Shown piece by piece: positions 25,919 through 35,111 of a stretch of DNA of 64,000 bases. Positions within the stretch are counted from its first letter, which is position 1. Every line of letters starts with the position of its first letter. The notes under the pieces were generated by a model. That model saw only the letters and a program-made list of their open reading frames with translations. It did not search any database and had not been told where the DNA came from. The translations under genes and the position numbers were made by a program. Source of the DNA: Burkholderiales bacterium PBB6 (GTDB taxonomy: Bacteria > Pseudomonadota > Gammaproteobacteria > Burkholderiales > Burkholderiaceae_C); contig NKIH01000003.1 of assembly GCA_002255925.1 (NCBI GenBank), forward strand, positions 372,001 to 436,000, read 5' to 3'.

Positions 25919-27199
25919 ATGCCTTTGTTCGATGCCCTGCGACGACGCCTCGCCCTGGTTGGCGTGCTGCTGGTGGCGGCCCACGGCGCCGCCCTGGCCG
26001 AATTCACCGGCGATGACCGCGACAGCGGCCTCTACCAGATCCAGCAGGCGCGCTATGGCACCGCCGATCGCAACGTGGACGTGACCCAGCGCCTGAAGGA
26101 GCTGGCCCGCACCGACCAGCGCTTCCGCATGGGCAACGACACCTTCGGCACCGACCCGGCCCCCGGCCAGGTCAAGACCCTGCGCATCTACGCCACCGAC
26201 CGTGGCGGCCAACCGCGTACCTTCGAGTACCGCGAAGGCGTGACGATCGACGGCGCGCAGTTCACCGCCTGGGGCGGCGGCGGTGGCGGCTGGGGCCAGG
26301 GCCAATGGAATGGCGGCTGGCAAGGCCAGGGCAACCTGGACGGTGAATTCCAGATCATCGAAGCCACCTACGGCACCCGCTATCGCAGCATGGATGTGAC
26401 AGCCACGCTGGTGGAAATGGCCCGCCGCGACCGCAACTTCCGCCTGGAAAACCGCGTGTTCGGCAACGACCCGCACCCGGGCGAGCCCAAGGCGCTGGAA
26501 ATCCGCGCACGCAACCAGCGCGGCCAGGTGCGTACCTTCCGTTATGCCGAAGGCAGCATGGTGGACGCCGCGATCTTCGGTGACGAGCAGGGCAACAGCT
26601 GGCACGGGAATGGCCACGGCAATGGACATGGCAACGGCAACAACGGCATCCATTACGGCCAAGGCGGCGATGCCGGCCAGTACACCATCCAGAGCGCCAG
26701 GTACGGCACCTACGACCGGAACATCGACGTGACCGCGCGCCTGAGCGAGCTGGCCCGCCAGGACCGCAGCTTCCGCATGGGCAACGACACCTTCGGCACC
26801 GACCCGGCCCCCGGCCAGGTGAAGACGCTGCGCATCGAAGCTCGCGGCCCGGACGGCCGCAACCGCACCTTCGAATACCGCGAAGGCAGCACCGTGGACG
26901 GCGCGCAGTTCACCGGCTGGAGCGGTGGCGGCTGGGGTGGCAGCAGCAACCCGGCGATCACCGGTGGCCTGCGCATCATCAGCGCCGTGTACGGCACCGG
27001 CCGCCAGAGCGTGGACGTGACCGACCGGCTGCAGGCGCGCGTGTACAGCGGCCGCCTGGCAGCCAAGGTCAACAACGACCTGGCTGGCACCGACCCCGCC
27101 CCCAACCGCCCCAAGAGCCTGGTGGTGAACTACAGCGTCAACGGCGGTCGCCAGCAGAGCACGCAGGTCGACGAGAACAGTTACCTCTCGCTGCCCTGA
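25919..27199 (+). CDS. Secreted protein of four YGT-DVT repeat domains (DUF3395-like)
   Basis: This 426-residue protein starts at the ATG at 25919 after GAGGAGAG. It has a signal peptide (cleavage after AALA, about residue 23). The rest is four copies of a domain of about 75 residues, each with the order xYGTxxxxxDVTxxL, a short helix, FGTDPAPGQ.KTLRI and FEYREG.xVDGAQF. Copies 1 and 3 are near identical over FRMGNDTFGTDPAPGQVKTL; copies 2 and 4 are diverged. Gly-rich and Gly/His/Asn-rich linkers (GGGGGGWGQGQWNGGWQ-like, GHGNGHGNGNN) separate the copies. The unit resembles DUF3395, also seen in DnaJ-C11 proteins. The extracellular role is unknown. It ends at a strong terminator. Confidence 0.8.
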   Translation: MPLFDALRRRLALVGVLLVAAHGAALAEFTGDDRDSGLYQIQQARYGTADRNVDVTQRLKELARTDQRFRMGNDTFGTDPAPGQVKTLRIYATDRGGQPRTFEYREGVTIDGAQFTAWGGGGGGWGQGQWNGGWQGQGNLDGEFQIIEATYGTRYRSMDVTATLVEMARRDRNFRLENRVFGNDPHPGEPKALEIRARNQRGQVRTFRYAEGSMVDAAIFGDEQGNSWHGNGHGNGHGNGNNGIHYGQGGDAGQYTIQSARYGTYDRNIDVTARLSELARQDRSFRMGNDTFGTDPAPGQVKTLRIEARGPDGRNRTFEYREGSTVDGAQFTGWSGGGWGGSSNPAITGGLRIISAVYGTGRQSVDVTDRLQARVYSGRLAAKVNNDLAGTDPAPNRPKSLVVNYSVNGGRQQSTQVDENSYLSLP

Positions 27200-27213
27200 G
27201 CGGCGCACCATGC

Positions 27214-27246
27214 AAAACGGCCTCCAGATGGAGGCCGTTTTTTTTG
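27214..27246 (+). terminator. Rho-independent terminator
   Basis: AAAACGGCCTCC, loop AGAT, then GGAGGCCGTTTT followed by more T form a 12-bp stem with a long U-run. It closes the repeat-protein gene at 27199. The A-run on the left also lets it work for fabB arriving from the other side. Confidence 0.9.
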
Positions 27247-27289
27247 GGCGATGGGCTGCCGTCAAGCAGCCATCACCAAGCAGCAACTA

Positions 27290-28504
27290 TCAGCCGTTGA
27301 AGCGCGAGAACACCAGCGTGGCGTTGGTGCCACCGAAGCCGAAGCTGTTCGACATCACCGTGTTCAAGGTCTGGTCCAGGCGCTCACGCAGGATGGGCAG
27401 GCCTTCAGCGGCAGGGTCGAGCTGCTCGATGTGGGCCGAGGCGGCGGCAAAGCCTTCCTGCAGCATCAACAACGAATAGATCGCTTCCTGCACGCCAGCG
27501 GCACCCAGCGAATGGCCGGTGATCGACTTGGTCGAGCTGATGTAGGGCACGCGCTCACCGAACACCTGGCGCACGGCGCCGAGTTCGGCCAGGTCACCCA
27601 CCGGGGTGGAGGTGCCGTGGGCATTGATGTAGTCAACCGGGGTGGTGACGTTCTGCAGCGCCTGCTGCATGCAACGCACCGCGCCTTCGCCCGAAGGCGC
27701 CACCATGTCGTGGCCGTCGGAGGTGGCGCCGAAGCCCACCAGCTCAGCCAGGATGTTGGCGCCGCGGGCCTGTGCGTGCTCCAGCGATTCGAGCACCAGC
27801 ATGCCGCCGCCGCCAGCAATCACGAAACCATCGCGATTGGCGTCGAACGCGCGGGCAGCCGATGCAGGCTGGTCATTGCGCACGCTGGACATGGCACCCA
27901 TGCCGTCAAACAGCAGCGACAGCTCCCAGCTTTCTTCCTCGCCGCCGCCCGCAAAGACGACGTCCTGCTGGCCCCAGGCGATCAGCTGCGCGGCGTGGCC
28001 AATGCAGTGGGCGCTGGTGGCACAGGCCGAGGTGATGGAGTAGTTGACGCCCTTGATGTGAAACGGCGTGGCCAGGCAGGCCGACACCGTGCTGCCCATG
28101 ACGCGGGTGACCATGAACGGGCCAACGCGCTTGGTGCCCTTGGTGCGCAGCGTGTCAGCAGCCCACACCTGGTTCAGGCTGGACGCACCGCCCGAGCCGG
28201 CCACCAGGCCGGTGCGCGGGTTCGAGACCTGCTCAGGCGTCAAACCCGACTGGGCGATGGCCTGCTGCATGGACAGGAACGCATACGCCGCGGCGTCACC
28301 CATGAAGCGCATGTTGCGGCGGTCAATCGCCTCTTCCAGGTTCAGGTCGGGCCGACCGCTGACCTGCGCGCGCATGCCGAGCTCAGCGTACTTGGGGTTG
28401 AACTTCAGGCCCGAGCGGGTGTCGCGCAGGCTCTGGGTGACTTCGGCGAGGTTGTTGCCAATGCTAGAAACAATGCCCATGCCGGTGATGACAACGCGGC
28501 GCAT
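27290..28504 (-). CDS. fabB: 3-oxoacyl-ACP synthase I (FabB)
   Basis: This 404-residue condensing enzyme has the Cys-His-His triad: [11 protein letters not shown] (nucleophile Cys), [11 protein letters not shown] (first His) and [14 protein letters not shown] (second His). The GFGGTN motif is near the end. Together with FabA, with which it overlaps by one base (TGATG), it elongates the cis-3-decenoyl intermediate and so makes unsaturated fatty acids. The pairing fabA-fabB and the sequence ([15 protein letters not shown]) fit FabB rather than FabF. It faces the terminator at 27214-27246. Confidence 0.96.
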   Translation of the reverse strand: MRRVVITGMGIVSSIGNNLAEVTQSLRDTRSGLKFNPKYAELGMRAQVSGRPDLNLEEAIDRRNMRFMGDAAAYAFLSMQQAIAQSGLTPEQVSNPRTGLVAGSGGASSLNQVWAADTLRTKGTKRVGPFMVTRVMGSTVSACLATPFHIKGVNYSITSACATSAHCIGHAAQLIAWGQQDVVFAGGGEEESWELSLLFDGMGAMSSVRNDQPASAARAFDANRDGFVIAGGGGMLVLESLEHAQARGANILAELVGFGATSDGHDMVAPSGEGAVRCMQQALQNVTTPVDYINAHGTSTPVGDLAELGAVRQVFGERVPYISSTKSITGHSLGAAGVQEAIYSLLMLQEGFAAASAHIEQLDPAAEGLPILRERLDQTLNTVMSNSFGFGGTNATLVFSRFNG

Positions 28505-29070
28505 CAGAAGTCTTCCGTTGAGGTGAACAGGCCGACCTTCAGGTCGGTGGCGGAGTAGATCTCGCGGCCGTCGGCATACATGCGGCCGTCAGCGATGCCC
28601 ATCACCAGCTTGCGCTCGATGACGCGCTTCAGATCGAGGCGGTAGGTCACCTTCTTCACGGTGGGCAGCACCTGGCCGAAGAACTTGACCTCACCGGAGC
28701 CCAGCGCGCGGCCGCGGCCCGGGTTGCCCCGCCAGCCCAGCCAGAAGCCCACCAGCTGCCACAGGGCGTCCAGGCCCAGGCAACCCGGCATCACCGGATC
28801 GCCTTCAAAGTGGCAGGCAAAGAACCAGAGGTCGGGGGTGATGTCGAGTTCAGCCTCGATCACGCCCTTGCCGAATTCGCCGCCCGTGGCGTCGATACGC
28901 ACGATGCGATCCATCATGAGCATGTTGGGCAGCGGCAGGCGGGCATTGCCCGGGCCGAACAGTTCGCCGCGGCCGCAGGCCAGCAGCTCGTCGCGGTCAT
29001 AGCTGTGACGGCCCAGCGCACATTGGCTGGGGCGGGCTTCGGCGGCGGCGGAGGTAGAGGAGTCGCTCAT
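28504..29070 (-). CDS. fabA: 3-hydroxydecanoyl-ACP dehydratase/isomerase (FabA)
   Basis: This 188-residue hot-dog-fold enzyme has the FabA active-site block [19 protein letters not shown] (catalytic His and Asp) and the C-terminal [20 protein letters not shown]. It dehydrates 3-hydroxydecanoyl-ACP and isomerises the trans-2 product to cis-3, the branch point to unsaturated fatty acids. The ATG at 29070 is chosen; longer frames run through the divergent gene. An unbroken T-run (29091-29098 on the plus strand) lies in the leader. A palindrome CCTGTACAGG (29128-29137) lies just inside the divergent GST gene and could belong to the shared control region. Confidence 0.95.
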   Translation of the reverse strand: MSDSSTSAAAEARPSQCALGRHSYDRDELLACGRGELFGPGNARLPLPNMLMMDRIVRIDATGGEFGKGVIEAELDITPDLWFFACHFEGDPVMPGCLGLDALWQLVGFWLGWRGNPGRGRALGSGEVKFFGQVLPTVKKVTYRLDLKRVIERKLVMGIADGRMYADGREIYSATDLKVGLFTSTEDF

Positions 29071-29121
29071 GGTGCTTGCGTTTTTTTTGGGGCGGAAAAT
29101 GGCCCGGAGGCGAACCTCGAA

Positions 29122-29883
29122 ATGTATCCTGTACAGGTGTGCATTAATTTGACAGCCCGCATTCTCCCCGCTTTCGATGCAGACCCCAAGCAGGGTCAGC
29201 CCCTGCTTTACAGCTACCGACGCTGCCCATACGCCATGCGTGCCCGGATGGCGCTGTTGCTGGCGGGTCAGCCGTTTCTGGTGCACGACGTGGTGCTGCG
29301 TCAAAAGCCCGCTCAACTGCTGGCAATTTCGCCCAAAGGCACGGTACCAGTGCTGCAACTGCCGGGCGGCGAGGTGCTCGAGCAAAGCTGGGACATCATG
29401 GCGCGGGCACTGCAGCGCGAGGGCTTGGCGCATTGGTGGCAAGCAGCCCAAACCAGCAGCAACCTTGAGGCTTTGGCCATCAACGACGGCGAATTCAAGC
29501 GGCAGCTTGATCGCTACAAGTACCCGGAACGCTTTCTTGGCGAGGCCGCCACGGGCGAGCAAGCCCGCAGCCAAGCCGCACTTGTATTGCTTTTGGCGCT
29601 GGAAGCCCGACTGACGCAGCACCGCTGGCTGGGCGGTGAAGCCCCTTGCGCCACCGATCTGGCAATCTTTCCGCTCGTGCGGCAGTTCGCGGCCGTTGAC
29701 CCCGCCTGGTGGGCGCATCAACCGTGGCCCGCGCTGCGAGGCTGGCTGAACCACTGGCTGGCCAGCCCGCTGTTCAATGCCTGCATGGTGAAAGTGCCGG
29801 CTGCGCAAACAGTGTTGTTCCCGGCGCCTGCACAAGCCGCCTCCCCCTTCCTGCCAGAGCCCCCTGCGCACCACCCGGGCTGA
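29122..29883 (+). CDS. Glutathione S-transferase family protein
   Basis: This 253-residue protein has a thioredoxin-fold N-terminal half, with [19 protein letters not shown] (a CPYA redox-type motif like the omega/GrxB-related GSTs) and GTVPVLQL with the cis-proline, and then an all-helical C-terminal half. Its CPYAxR motif places it with GST/glutaredoxin-like proteins that use cysteine rather than tyrosine or serine. The start is uncertain: ATG at 29122, or GTG at 29137 that would give a shorter leader. It is divergent from fabA and followed 22 bp later by cho. Confidence 0.82.
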   Translation: MYPVQVCINLTARILPAFDADPKQGQPLLYSYRRCPYAMRARMALLLAGQPFLVHDVVLRQKPAQLLAISPKGTVPVLQLPGGEVLEQSWDIMARALQREGLAHWWQAAQTSSNLEALAINDGEFKRQLDRYKYPERFLGEAATGEQARSQAALVLLLALEARLTQHRWLGGEAPCATDLAIFPLVRQFAAVDPAWWAHQPWPALRGWLNHWLASPLFNACMVKVPAAQTVLFPAPAQAASPFLPEPPAHHPG

Positions 29884-29905
29884 GTTTGCTCACCCACGCC
29901 CCCCC

Positions 29906-30763
29906 ATGCCGCCGCCCCGACCCCGCACCCGCGCACCGCTGCCTGACGCCCTGCCCTTCGAATACCCCCAGCATCTGCGTGAGGCGATTCACGACCTGCC
30001 CCAGGTGCCCGGCGTCTACATCTTTCATGGCGACGGCGAACTGCCGCTGTACATCGGCAAGAGCGTGCAGATCCGCAGCCGGGTGCTTTCGCACCTGCGC
30101 AACCCGGACGAAGCCAGCCTGCTGAGGCAAACGCGCGCCATCACGCACCTGCCCACCGCCGGTGAGCTGGGTGCGCTGCTGCTGGAAGCGCAAATGATCA
30201 AGGCCCAGCAGCCGCTGAAGAACCAGCGCCTGCGCCGCAACCGGCAGCTGTGCGCCATTCGCCTGCAAGGTGAGCGCCCCGAGGTGGTGACCACGCGCGA
30301 TGTGAACTTCGCCACCGAACCGCACCTGCACGGCCTTTACCGCAGCCCGCGCGCCGCACTGGAAGGCCTGCGTGACCTGGCCGACGAACACCGGCTGTGC
30401 CTGGGCCTGCTGGGCGTGGAGCGCCTGTCACCCGGCCGCGCCTGTTTCCGGGCGATGGTGAACAAATGCGGCGGCGCCTGCACCGGCCGCGAAAGCCCGG
30501 CCGACCACCAGGCCCGGCTGCAAGCAGCGCTGATGCAGATGCGCCTGGCCTGCTGGCCCTACCCCGGCGCCATCGCCATCGTTGAAGAGAGCCACGGCCT
30601 GCGCGAATTCCTCGTCGTGCGGAACTGGTGCTACCTGGGCAAGGCCACCACGTTGAAAGAAGCAAGAAAGCTCGACAGCGTGGCGGCGGGGTTTGATGCG
30701 GATGGGTACAAGATACTTTGCGGGCCGGTGCTGACGGGTGGGGCGAATATTGTTGTGCTTTGA
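29906..30763 (+). CDS. cho: Excinuclease Cho (UvrC N-terminal homologue)
   Basis: This 285-residue protein is a GIY-YIG nuclease: VPGVYIFHGDGELPLYIGKS holds the GVYIF and YIGKS strands, followed by RSRVLSHL with the catalytic arginine and ELGALLLEAQMIKAQQP with the metal-binding glutamate. It then has the Cho extension (NRQLCAIRLQ, CFRAMVNKCGGAC) and lacks UvrB-interaction and C-terminal UvrC domains. In E. coli Cho makes the 3' incision at bulky lesions that UvrC cannot process and is SOS-induced. I saw no clear LexA box upstream here. The codon use in the last 30 codons is more A/T rich, which marks the beginning of the accessory region. Confidence 0.92.
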   Translation: MPPPRPRTRAPLPDALPFEYPQHLREAIHDLPQVPGVYIFHGDGELPLYIGKSVQIRSRVLSHLRNPDEASLLRQTRAITHLPTAGELGALLLEAQMIKAQQPLKNQRLRRNRQLCAIRLQGERPEVVTTRDVNFATEPHLHGLYRSPRAALEGLRDLADEHRLCLGLLGVERLSPGRACFRAMVNKCGGACTGRESPADHQARLQAALMQMRLACWPYPGAIAIVEESHGLREFLVVRNWCYLGKATTLKEARKLDSVAAGFDADGYKILCGPVLTGGANIVVL

Positions 30764-30830
30764 GTGCTGCGGCTTCGGGGGACGTTCCGGCGAGGTGCAT
30801 AGCCACGCATGCCCCCTGCTATAAAGCGGT

Positions 30831-31238
30831 ATGGCCAACACGACCGGAGTGATGGCAGGCGTCATGCTCTTACATCCAATCCTACAAATGAACACCGAGT
30901 CAAAGCCGAATCTGTACGACGAACTAGCCCCGAAGGTTGGCCATGAAAACCACATGCGTGCCTTCAACCATGTTGAATCTCTTATTGCTGAGTTGATTCA
31001 ACTTATTCCCGAAGCCGACGCATGGGGGGCAGATAATGGATATCCGGAAGTTGAGAACTACCCTCACTACCAACGAGCACGACAGATAGGCACTGAATTC
31101 AGCAAGCTTGCCGGGATTCGAGGGATGCAGAGTGCCATCTCGTCAACCCAGAAGCGCTTGAATGACTACCCACCAATGAAGTACAGCTACGCCATACTTG
31201 TCTACGGGTGGTCGGAAATCGACGGCTGGCAGCCATGA
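30831..31238 (+). CDS. Hypothetical protein, accessory island
   Basis: This frame of up to 135 residues has a less G/C-rich composition than its left neighbours. Starts at 30831 and 30888 (MNTESKPNLYDEL) are possible; neither has a clear ribosome site. The soluble protein has LIAELIQLIPEADAWGADN, then YPEVENYPHYQRARQIG and ends in ILVYGWSEIDGWQP. No family is recognised. It is the first gene of the island and has no operon partner, since the next 600 bases hold decayed sequence on the other strand. Confidence 0.5.
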   Translation: MANTTGVMAGVMLLHPILQMNTESKPNLYDELAPKVGHENHMRAFNHVESLIAELIQLIPEADAWGADNGYPEVENYPHYQRARQIGTEFSKLAGIRGMQSAISSTQKRLNDYPPMKYSYAILVYGWSEIDGWQP

Positions 31239-31476
31239 ATGTGAGTTCTTGCAGCACACTTTTGACTCGGTGCAGCGCTTTGACGCCCAACCTCTCTACA
31301 AGGACTTCCCACTGAGTCAACAACTATGGCGATTTCGTGATTGGGCCTTTTTTTCCAAATCCTCAACTTACGGCCGAAAGATACCCAGGGCGGTCGGCAA
31401 GCCGGCATCGTGTGTGTTCGGCTGAAGGTCAGATTCACTGTCAAGGTACCCCGAAACATCGGTGCCGGTGACATCT

Positions 31477-31863
31477 TTCACGAACACGATACAGACGTTG
31501 ATCCCGTCATCGCTTTCGCCTAGACTGTCTACTAGGGTGCTGGAAACGGCATCCAAAGCGGCCTCTTCGGCCCCCGGCTCGTATCCGGGGGAGTCACCGA
31601 AGGCCGCTTTTCTTTTGGCCCACGAAGGGTGCCGGGAGTGATTCAGGCTACGGGCGTAGCGTCCCATCGGCGCGCTCACCGACGGGCATACCTGCGACCA
31701 CGCTCGGCTCACCCGAAGTCAGCCCGCGCGGGAAGTAGTGGGATGCGACAAAGGCCTCGCTGCGATCCTTGCAGTTGTCGCTGCTTCCCATGAACCGGCA
31801 AGAAGCCATCATTTCAGGCACTCGCGGCAACAGGTTGCCCCACAGGTCATTGCAAACAGACAC
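31477..31863 (-). pseudogene. Decayed tandem copy of the toxin-like domain gene
   Basis: On the minus strand this is a damaged duplicate of the 3' half of the gene at 31847-32506. One frame reads NLLPRVPEMMASCRFMGSS and on to VGERADGTLRP, then stops. The continuation (SLNHSRHPSWAKRKAAFGDS, and the tail down to LGESDDGINVCIVFVKD) is in another frame, so a frameshift separates the parts. The first 150 bases are nearly identical to the intact copy and the rest differ at many sites. No start or complete frame remains. It lies head to tail with the intact copy. Confidence 0.75.
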
Positions 31864-32246
31864 CCTTCACGAAAACGAGACAGACGTTGATCCCGTCATC
31901 GCTTTCGCCTAGACTGTCTACTAGGGTGCTGGAAACGGCATCCAAAGCGGCCTCTTCGGCCCCTGGCTCGTAACCGGGGGAGTCACCGAAGGCCGCTTTC
32001 CTTTTGGCCCATGACGGGTGCTCGGAGTGATTCAAGCCATAGGCCAGCGCCCCATCGGCGCGCTCTCCGACGGACACACCAGCGACCACGGTCAGGTCGC
32101 CCACAGTCAGTTCGCGCTGGAAGAAGTGGAATGCGACAAAGGCGTCGGTGCGAACCTTGTGGTTCTCGCTGCGCCCCATGTACTGGCCGAACGCCAGAAT
32201 TTCAGGCACGCGCGGCAACAGGTTCATCTTCAGGTCGTTGCCCTTC
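31477..32246. repeat. Tandem duplication, unit about 380 bp
   Basis: Bases about 31477-31852 and 31864-32246 are head-to-tail copies. The stretch beginning at 31504 and again at 31891 (CCGTCATCGCTTTCGCCTAG and on for about 70 bases) is identical, then similarity drops in the second half. The uneven identity suggests either patchwork gene conversion or selection on one part. Confidence 0.8.
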
Positions 32247-32506
32247 ATCCCGCGCTTCATTTCACCCCAGGTGGCGCCGCTCATCCGCACTTCGCCGATG
32301 CTGGCCTTGATCGACTTGCCTTGCAGGGTGTCCCGGAAGTAGAAGCGAGCTTTAGCATAGGGGTCACCGGCATGGGAGCCGTTTCGGTCAACTCGCGGAC
32401 CGGCTCGATAGTCAGATCGCGATTCTGACCACGCCACGCCTCTCGACGACGTATTGGCACTCGATCGCAAAATCAATGGCTGGTGGGTGAATGACGAGGA
32501 GGGCAT
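31847..32506 (-). CDS. Toxin-like/phage polyvalent-protein type domain protein
   Basis: This 219-residue frame has a disordered Ser/Arg-rich start, then a folded domain from about residue 50 to 160: DPYAKARFYFRDTLQGKSIK, GEVRMSGATWGEMKRGMKGN, then LLPRVPEILAFGQYMG, AFVAFHFFQRE, VVAGVSVGERADGALAYGLN. The pattern, with LPRVPEIL followed by a short sheet ending in 'aYxLN', resembles the nuclease/toxin domains at the C-termini of phage MuF-type polyvalent proteins and polymorphic toxins (PBECR-like). The match is by eye and low in certainty. The last 50 residues are a separate tail. The frame may be the orphan C-terminal part of a larger toxin. No immunity gene can be named. Confidence 0.5.
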   Translation of the reverse strand: MPSSSFTHQPLILRSSANTSSRGVAWSESRSDYRAGPRVDRNGSHAGDPYAKARFYFRDTLQGKSIKASIGEVRMSGATWGEMKRGMKGNDLKMNLLPRVPEILAFGQYMGRSENHKVRTDAFVAFHFFQRELTVGDLTVVAGVSVGERADGALAYGLNHSEHPSWAKRKAAFGDSPGYEPGAEEAALDAVSSTLVDSLGESDDGINVCLVFVKGVCLQ

Positions 32507-32694
32507 AGTGCCTGGGTCTGCATTGGGTCTTCAAATGCTGGTTCAAGTGGCGTCTGAAGATAAGACGCTGCTGGAGCACGACAAGAAACTCAAAGCGGCG
32601 AAGCACGGGGGCCCGAACATCTCTCGCCCAACCGCGCCTGCTACCGCAGGCCCCTTTCGGGTAGCTCGAACTTTAAACGTCACAGGAGATCACA

Positions 32695-33075
32695 GTGCCT
32701 CTCATCACCCTCACGGTACTACGACCCAAATCGGCTGAGTTCAAAGACTCGGTGCTCCAAGCAGTCCACGGCGCGCTGATCAGCGTCGGGGTACCTGAGG
32801 CCGACCGCTTCCACCGAGTTCTTGAGCTTTCCCACGAAGACTTCCGGTTCGATCGCACCTACCCGGATGTTCAGGGCGACAGAACGGACGACTTTTTATT
32901 CATCGAAATCGTTCTGTCCGCCGGGCGAAGTGTCAAGGTCAAGAAGCAACTCCTGGCAAACCTGATGGCCAGTCTTTCCGCGGCCGGACACAACCCGGAG
33001 AACGCAATGGTTGTGTTCAAGGAAACGACCTGGGAAAACTGGGCGTTCGCTGGCGGCCGACAAATCCACGTCTAG
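32695..33075 (+). CDS. Tautomerase-superfamily protein
   Basis: This 126-residue protein starts with GTG at 32695 after AGGAGAT. The start gives MPLITLTV, with Pro2 exposed after Met removal, the catalytic base of the 4-oxalocrotonate tautomerase family. The rest has FKDSVLQAVHGALISVGVPE, HEDFRFDRTYPDV and a C-terminal NPENAMVVFKETTWENWAF, as in the longer MSAD/cis-CaaD-like branch of about 130 residues (Tautomerase_2/3). The natural substrate is unknown. It stands alone on the strand in the island. Confidence 0.85.
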   Translation: MPLITLTVLRPKSAEFKDSVLQAVHGALISVGVPEADRFHRVLELSHEDFRFDRTYPDVQGDRTDDFLFIEIVLSAGRSVKVKKQLLANLMASLSAAGHNPENAMVVFKETTWENWAFAGGRQIHV

Positions 33076-33224
33076 CCTGGCTACCTGAAGCGCTCCGGGT
33101 TTGAACTGACCCCCAGTCGCTGGAACGGGCCCCAACCGGCTAGCCGCGCTACGCTCAGTAGTTGATCATCGTCGCACGGCAGGCCGATTTCGGCCCCTCA
33201 GTTCCAACGTTAAGCCCTCACACC

Positions 33225-34172
33225 ATGACCGTTCAGCCCGCATCGTTAGAACGCAAGACCTTCGTCTGCCAGACAACTTTGGGCCACGCTCTTGAAGTGG
33301 ATGTGATCGGGGGCAACACTGAAACCTTGCGACCTTGCGTCATGTGGATTCACGGGGGCGGCCTGATCTTTGGCTCGCGCATCACGTCGCCACGCCCATT
33401 CCTGGTCCAGGCGTTGGTCGAACGCGGCTTCGTGATTGCGTCGGTTGATCATCGGCTGGCGCCGGAGGCGAAGCTGGAGGAGATCGTTGCTGACATCGGC
33501 GAACTGTGGCGCTGGCTACACCAAGCTGGCCCCGGTCTGTTTGGCGCTGACCCGCGAAGAATTTGCGCAGCCGGCGCATCTGCAGGCGCATACCTCTCGC
33601 TGATTGCTGGCTACAAGTTGACTCCCAAACCGCGGGCAGTGGCTTCGCTCTGGGGCTTTGGCGACATTACTGCACCATGGGAAGCCGATCCCAGCGAGCA
33701 CTACCGAGCAGCGCCGCTGGTCTCGAGGAGCAGTGCGTTGGCTTCACTGGCCCTGACTCCGATTCCAACTGCCAGCGGTGAAGATCGATCCCAGTTCTAC
33801 CTGTACTGCAGACAGCAAGGGCGATGGCTCCAAGAGGTCGCCGGACACTCGCTGCCTGGCGGCAAGGACTTTCTCGATCAATACTGCCCACTGCGGCATA
33901 TTGACGAGAGCTTCCCTCCGACTGTCTTGGTGCACGGGCGCAACGATTCGGACGTGCCTGCGAGCGAATCAGATGGCCTGGCTACAGCGCTTCGAGAAAA
34001 GGGAGTTCCACATGAGTACCACTCGTTGCCAGGTGTTGGTCACGGGTTCGCAGGAGCCACTGTGGAGCTGGTGCAATCAACTGAGCAGGCAGTTGCTGAG
34101 TTCCTTCACGCTCACATCGTCGCGAATGCGGCACGACCCCTCGCTCCAGCGTCGCGGGAGCTCGAACGATAG
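33225..34172 (+). CDS. Alpha/beta hydrolase (esterase/lipase type)
   Basis: This 315-residue protein has oxyanion motif HGGG (WIHGGGLIFG), nucleophile GASAG, a probable acid in VHGRNDSDVP and the catalytic His in GVGHGFAG. VDHRLAPEAK matches the DxRLAPE of HSL-type esterases. The cap region is unusual (PRAVASLWGFGDITAPWEAD and many Ser/Arg-rich loops), and the family looks closer to prolyl-oligopeptidase-like/acyl esterases than to the fused esterase at 5044-7407. The ATG at 33225 is chosen; there is no clear ribosome site. A plant-cell-wall or small-ester substrate is possible but not shown. Confidence 0.85.
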   Translation: MTVQPASLERKTFVCQTTLGHALEVDVIGGNTETLRPCVMWIHGGGLIFGSRITSPRPFLVQALVERGFVIASVDHRLAPEAKLEEIVADIGELWRWLHQAGPGLFGADPRRICAAGASAGAYLSLIAGYKLTPKPRAVASLWGFGDITAPWEADPSEHYRAAPLVSRSSALASLALTPIPTASGEDRSQFYLYCRQQGRWLQEVAGHSLPGGKDFLDQYCPLRHIDESFPPTVLVHGRNDSDVPASESDGLATALREKGVPHEYHSLPGVGHGFAGATVELVQSTEQAVAEFLHAHIVANAARPLAPASRELER

Positions 34173-34208
34173 GCGTCGCGAATCATTTCTCTTTCACCAA
34201 GGTGCAAC

Positions 34209-34550
34209 ATGAATCCACTTCAACTCCGGGAAGATGAAATTGGCAGAAAGCTCGCCGAGGCGGAGATGTCTGGTGAACTTCGAGCAGCCGAAGGCTACGG
34301 TAAGCCGATGAAGGAAGACGCGGGTTGGGAGCAAACGCCCGATGAATTTCGCATGGGCTTCAAGATCCTCAAAAACGCAGGCGTCGTCCCGCCAGAAGTT
34401 GAGTTGTTTCATGAGCGCGCCAAGTTGCGCGCCGAGTTGGAGACATGCGTTACTGAAGAAGACCGGACGGCAGTCCGACTTCGACTTAGCGAACTTGAGC
34501 AAAAGATCTCGCTTCGTCTAGAAGCCCTGCGATCGCGCGGAAGCCTCTAG
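34209..34550 (+). CDS. DUF1992 domain protein (DnaJC28-type conserved region)
   Basis: This 113-residue protein matches the DUF1992 family: REDEIGRKLAEAEMSGELRA, followed by a GKPM-like block and DEFRMGFKILKNAGVVPPEV. The same domain occurs in eukaryotic DnaJ homologue DNAJC28 and in stand-alone bacterial proteins. No biochemical function is known. It begins 36 bp after the hydrolase. The C-terminal half is a charged helix (LRAELETCVTEEDRTAVRLR). Confidence 0.85.
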   Translation: MNPLQLREDEIGRKLAEAEMSGELRAAEGYGKPMKEDAGWEQTPDEFRMGFKILKNAGVVPPEVELFHERAKLRAELETCVTEEDRTAVRLRLSELEQKISLRLEALRSRGSL

Positions 34551-34608
34551 TTGCACAACGATGGCCAACCCATCCATCGAGAGGGACGGGAGCTTTTTTG
34601 GTTTTTTG

Positions 34609-34823
34609 GACACTACGACCCAGCCGACAGCCAAACCATGGGAATGCCAGGTCCGCAGAAGGTGAATCGGTACGGAGTGGAGTTCAAAGTAAACGCCGCG
34701 GCTTTGAGCCACGCGCCTGGGGTACAGGTCAAGGACGTCGCGGAATCCTTGTGCATTCATCCGTTCATGCTGTCGAAATGGCGCAAGCAGGTGCGCAGCG
34801 CGTCGCGGTTACGCAGCTCCTAA
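34609..34823 (+). mobile_element. IS3-family insertion sequence remnant (left end and orfA fragment)
   Basis: The frame from 34638 reads VNRYGVEFKVNAAALSHAPG, then VQVKDVAESLCIHPFMLSKW and RKQVR before running out. This is the helix-turn-helix start of an IS3-type OrfA (the xEFKxxAVxL...VAxxLGIHPxxLxxW pattern). OrfA normally continues for about 40 residues and is followed by OrfB; neither is present. The 43 bases 34609-34651 recur at 37062-37104 (33 identities) and are probably the left end of the same element family. The right end is not found. Confidence 0.65.
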
Positions 34824-35111
34824 TGCATAGATCTAGACTAACGGACCTGTCCGAAGAGCAGGTGCGCGTCAGTGAACACGTGGTCGAGAAATTCTGGCTT
34901 GTCAGCTCCGAGGCCCAACATATCTTTGGAACCGACGCTGTGCAGCGCCGCTCAACTTTGACGCTGGGCCCTAAGCCCACTCTAACCATCGAAATATGCC
35001 ACTTCTCATCCTTCAATCCGCCTTAATCGTAGTCGCGGTCGTCATCAGTTTTCCGGCAATTAGCCAGAATGGAACGGCCAGCACACAAGCCGGAGATAGA
35101 TAATATCAAAT

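Noticed and set aside
32412..32738. Plus-strand frame with LALDRKINGWWVNDEEG.
   Set aside because: It has only a TTG start, runs into the ribosome site and start of the tautomerase in the wrong frame, and overlaps the toxin-like gene on the other strand. It may be a fragment of a lost gene.
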